16,159 bases of DNA from CAVTJX01 sp963735175 (GTDB taxonomy: Bacteria; Electryoneota; RPQS01), in contig CAVTJX010000006.1 in NCBI GenBank assembly GCA_963735175.1, positions 1 through 16,159 on the forward strand, read 5' to 3'. This document shows, piece after piece, positions 14,483-16,159 of this stretch. The position numbers and the translations under genes are program-made. The notes below the pieces were generated by a model. It saw only the letters and a list, made by a program, of their open reading frames with translations, made no database searches and was not told the DNA's origin. Numbering within the stretch: the stretch's first letter is position 1; each line of letters opens with the position of its first letter.

Positions 14483-16159
14483 TTACTTGAGTTCGACCAC
14501 GGTCGAGCCGAAGTCGTTGCTTTCGCGGCCGCCGTCGTGGTAGCCTTTTACCAGCGGATGGGTGTTAAGAAATTCGCGGACGATGACGCGCAGCGCGCCG
14601 GTGCCTTTGCCGTGGATGAGGGTGACGACTTTGAGACGCGATTCGCTGGCGGCGGCGAGGTAGCTATCGACTGCGGGGATCGCTTCGTCGCCGTACTTGC
14701 CGCGCAGATCGAGCTGGTCGGAAACGTACTTGGTATCGAGGTTGAAGGTCATGGCCACGCGCTTCTCGCGCTTCTCCGGGCCCGCGCGGAAGAGCTTCTT
14801 CACGTCCACCGTCAGGCGCGCGCCGCCGATTTCGATGTCGGCGCGCTTGCCGCCCTTCTGCACGGCTACCACAGTGCCAATGCCGTTGACATTTTCGACT
14901 TCCACGCGGTCGCCGACGTGGGCGTCACCGAGGGGCGGGCGCAAGGGTTTGTCAGCTTCGAGGACTTTTTCGGATTCCGCGCGCGTTTTTTCAACTTCCT
15001 CGCGGACCTGCGAAATCGTTTCGCGCGCCGCCTTCACCACGTCCTTGCTGGCCTGCTGCGACCGGATGTCGCGGATGCGGCGTCCATGTCGCGGCCCGCG
15101 CGGGCGATCATCGCGTCGGCTTCGGCCACGGCTTTGGCTTTGGCCTCGGCCTGGACGCGCGTCAGCTCTTTGGTCTTGGCCGTGTAGAGCTTCTGCAGCG
15201 CGGCGTATTCGGTGAGCTTGAGGTCCGTCTTACGCCGCAGCTTCTCGTAGTCCTTGATCTTGCGCGAGAGGTCGCTCACCAGTTCTTCGAGGCCCAAAAC
15301 GCCCGTGCCGATAAAGCCGCGGGCGGCGGCGAGGATCCGCGGCGGGAAGCCGACGCGGGCGGCGATTTCCAGCGCGTAGCTGCTGCCGGGCAGGCCGGGG
15401 CGGAAGGCGTAGGTGGGCATGAGGCTGTTTTCGTCGAAGGCCATGGAGCCGTTGGCGATGCCCTTGGTTTCGTGTGCGAAGGCCTTCAGCGCGCCGTGGT
15501 GCGTGGTGACGATGGCCACCGTCTGCTGACGCACGAGGTCCAGCAGGATCGCCTGCGCCAGCGCCGCGCCCAGGGCGGGGTCGGTGGAGGAGCCGATTTC
15601 GTCGACCAGCACGAGCTTCGGGCGGCTTTCGTCGGTGACCATGCCCTGCAAGCGCGCGAGGTGGGCGGTGAAGGTTGAGAGGTCGCTTTCGATGGATTGC
15701 GCGTCGCCGATGTCGGCATGCACGCCTTTGAAGAACGGCAGTTCGCAGCCGGGGGAGGCGGGGATGAAGAGGCCCGCCGCGGCCATCACACTGAACAGGC
15801 CGACGGTCTTCAGCACCACCGTCTTGCCGCCGGCGTTCGGGCCGGAGATCACGAGGGCGCACAAGGGCGGCAGGATCTTCCAGCGAGAGCGGCACCACCT
15901 TCTCTTCAGCCGTTCGATGAGCAGCGGATGGCGGCCGCGCAGAATGCGCACGAGCCGCGGTCGGAGAAGCGCGACTTCCACGCCGTCCCAGCGCAGCGCG
16001 AGGCGCGCGCGGGCGTAGTATTCGTCGAGGTCGGCCAGCAGCGCCAGCGCTTTCCAGATCTCTTCCAGGCGCTTGTGGACGCGGGCCGTGAGGTCGAGCA
16101 GAATGCGGTGGATTTCGCGGCGCTCGTCGAGTTCGAGCTGCCGCAGCTTGTTCGACAGC
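14483..16159 (-). CDS. mutS2: Endonuclease MutS2, N-terminus outside window, three apparent indels
   Basis: MutS2 is a DNA-structure-binding ATPase with a C-terminal Smr nuclease; it suppresses homologous recombination and/or acts in ribosome rescue. Reading the minus strand: lever/clamp helices (LSNKLRQLELDERREIHRIL from the window edge), GRHPLL, Walker A GPNAGGKT (about 15820-15844), SDLSTFTAHLARL, Walker B LVLVDEIGSSTDP (about 15577-15615), a long charged coiled coil, a KOW-like VGDRVEVENVNGIGTVV, then Smr LDLRGKYGDEA and LIHGKGTGALR, with its stop at 14483. Single-base changes break it near 15902 and 15859 (a compensating pair; between them the other frame gives KVVPLSLEDPAAL) and near 15076, where one missing base joins MDAA to IRDIRSQQASKDVVKAARE. 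All motifs are intact, so the gene is probably whole in the organism. It is convergent with the secreted-protein gene. Confidence 0.9.

Overview
This window comes from a GC-rich bacterium, probably an uncultured member of the FCB superphylum (the Zixibacteria / Calditrichota / KSB1 / Electryoneota type of lineage). The main clue is the C-terminal YPNPFNPTTTI-type secretion (T9SS/Por-like) sorting domain on the large secreted protein at 9960-14274. A lipoprotein with an NPLDPDS motif just after its lipobox fits the same group. The lineage is an inference and no marker gene is present. Seven apparent single-base indels break four otherwise well-preserved genes and the lipoprotein, so the sequence probably carries indel errors (metagenome or single-cell quality). 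Frameshifted genes are therefore annotated at full extent.

Layout: (1) 1-612 (-), 3' part outside the window: a secreted lipoprotein, frame broken at a C7 run. (2) 880-1218 (+): an alkyltransferase-like DNA repair protein with Trp in place of the reactive Cys. (3) 1433-5227 (+): the most interesting locus, a tightly overlapping six-gene operon. It holds five tandem paralogous multi-pass membrane proteins of unknown function followed by a winged-helix regulator. The paralogs alternate short and long subfamilies (S-L-S-L-S). Every junction uses the same device: the conserved C-terminal codons of one gene contain the GGAG and ATG of the next. A good promoter and three dyads with an exact 17-bp period precede the operon. 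(4) 5438-7584 (+): a three-His-box fatty acid desaturase and an FMN-dependent NPD/nitronate monooxygenase-like gene (one frameshift), probably one transcript. (5) 8109-8693 (+): a stand-alone HD-domain RelA/SpoT/MESH1-like hydrolase. (6) 9062-9568 (+): a YbjN-like protein. (7) 9960-14274 (+): a ~1437-residue secreted modular protein (Cys-rich repeats, PPC-like domains, P-domain, Fn3, sorting domain; one frameshift). (8) 14483 to the window end (-): mutS2, missing its N-terminus and broken by three apparent indels.

Intergenic regions carry several convincing sigma70-like promoters (822-850, 1350-1378, 9843-9871) and intrinsic terminators (7619, 9606, 14290, and 14371 on the minus strand). No tRNA, rRNA, CRISPR array, transposase or phage gene was seen. 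The window mixes housekeeping genes (mutS2, HD hydrolase, lipid desaturase) with lineage-specific envelope genes. The paralog operon, with its regulator, is the best candidate for an undescribed system.
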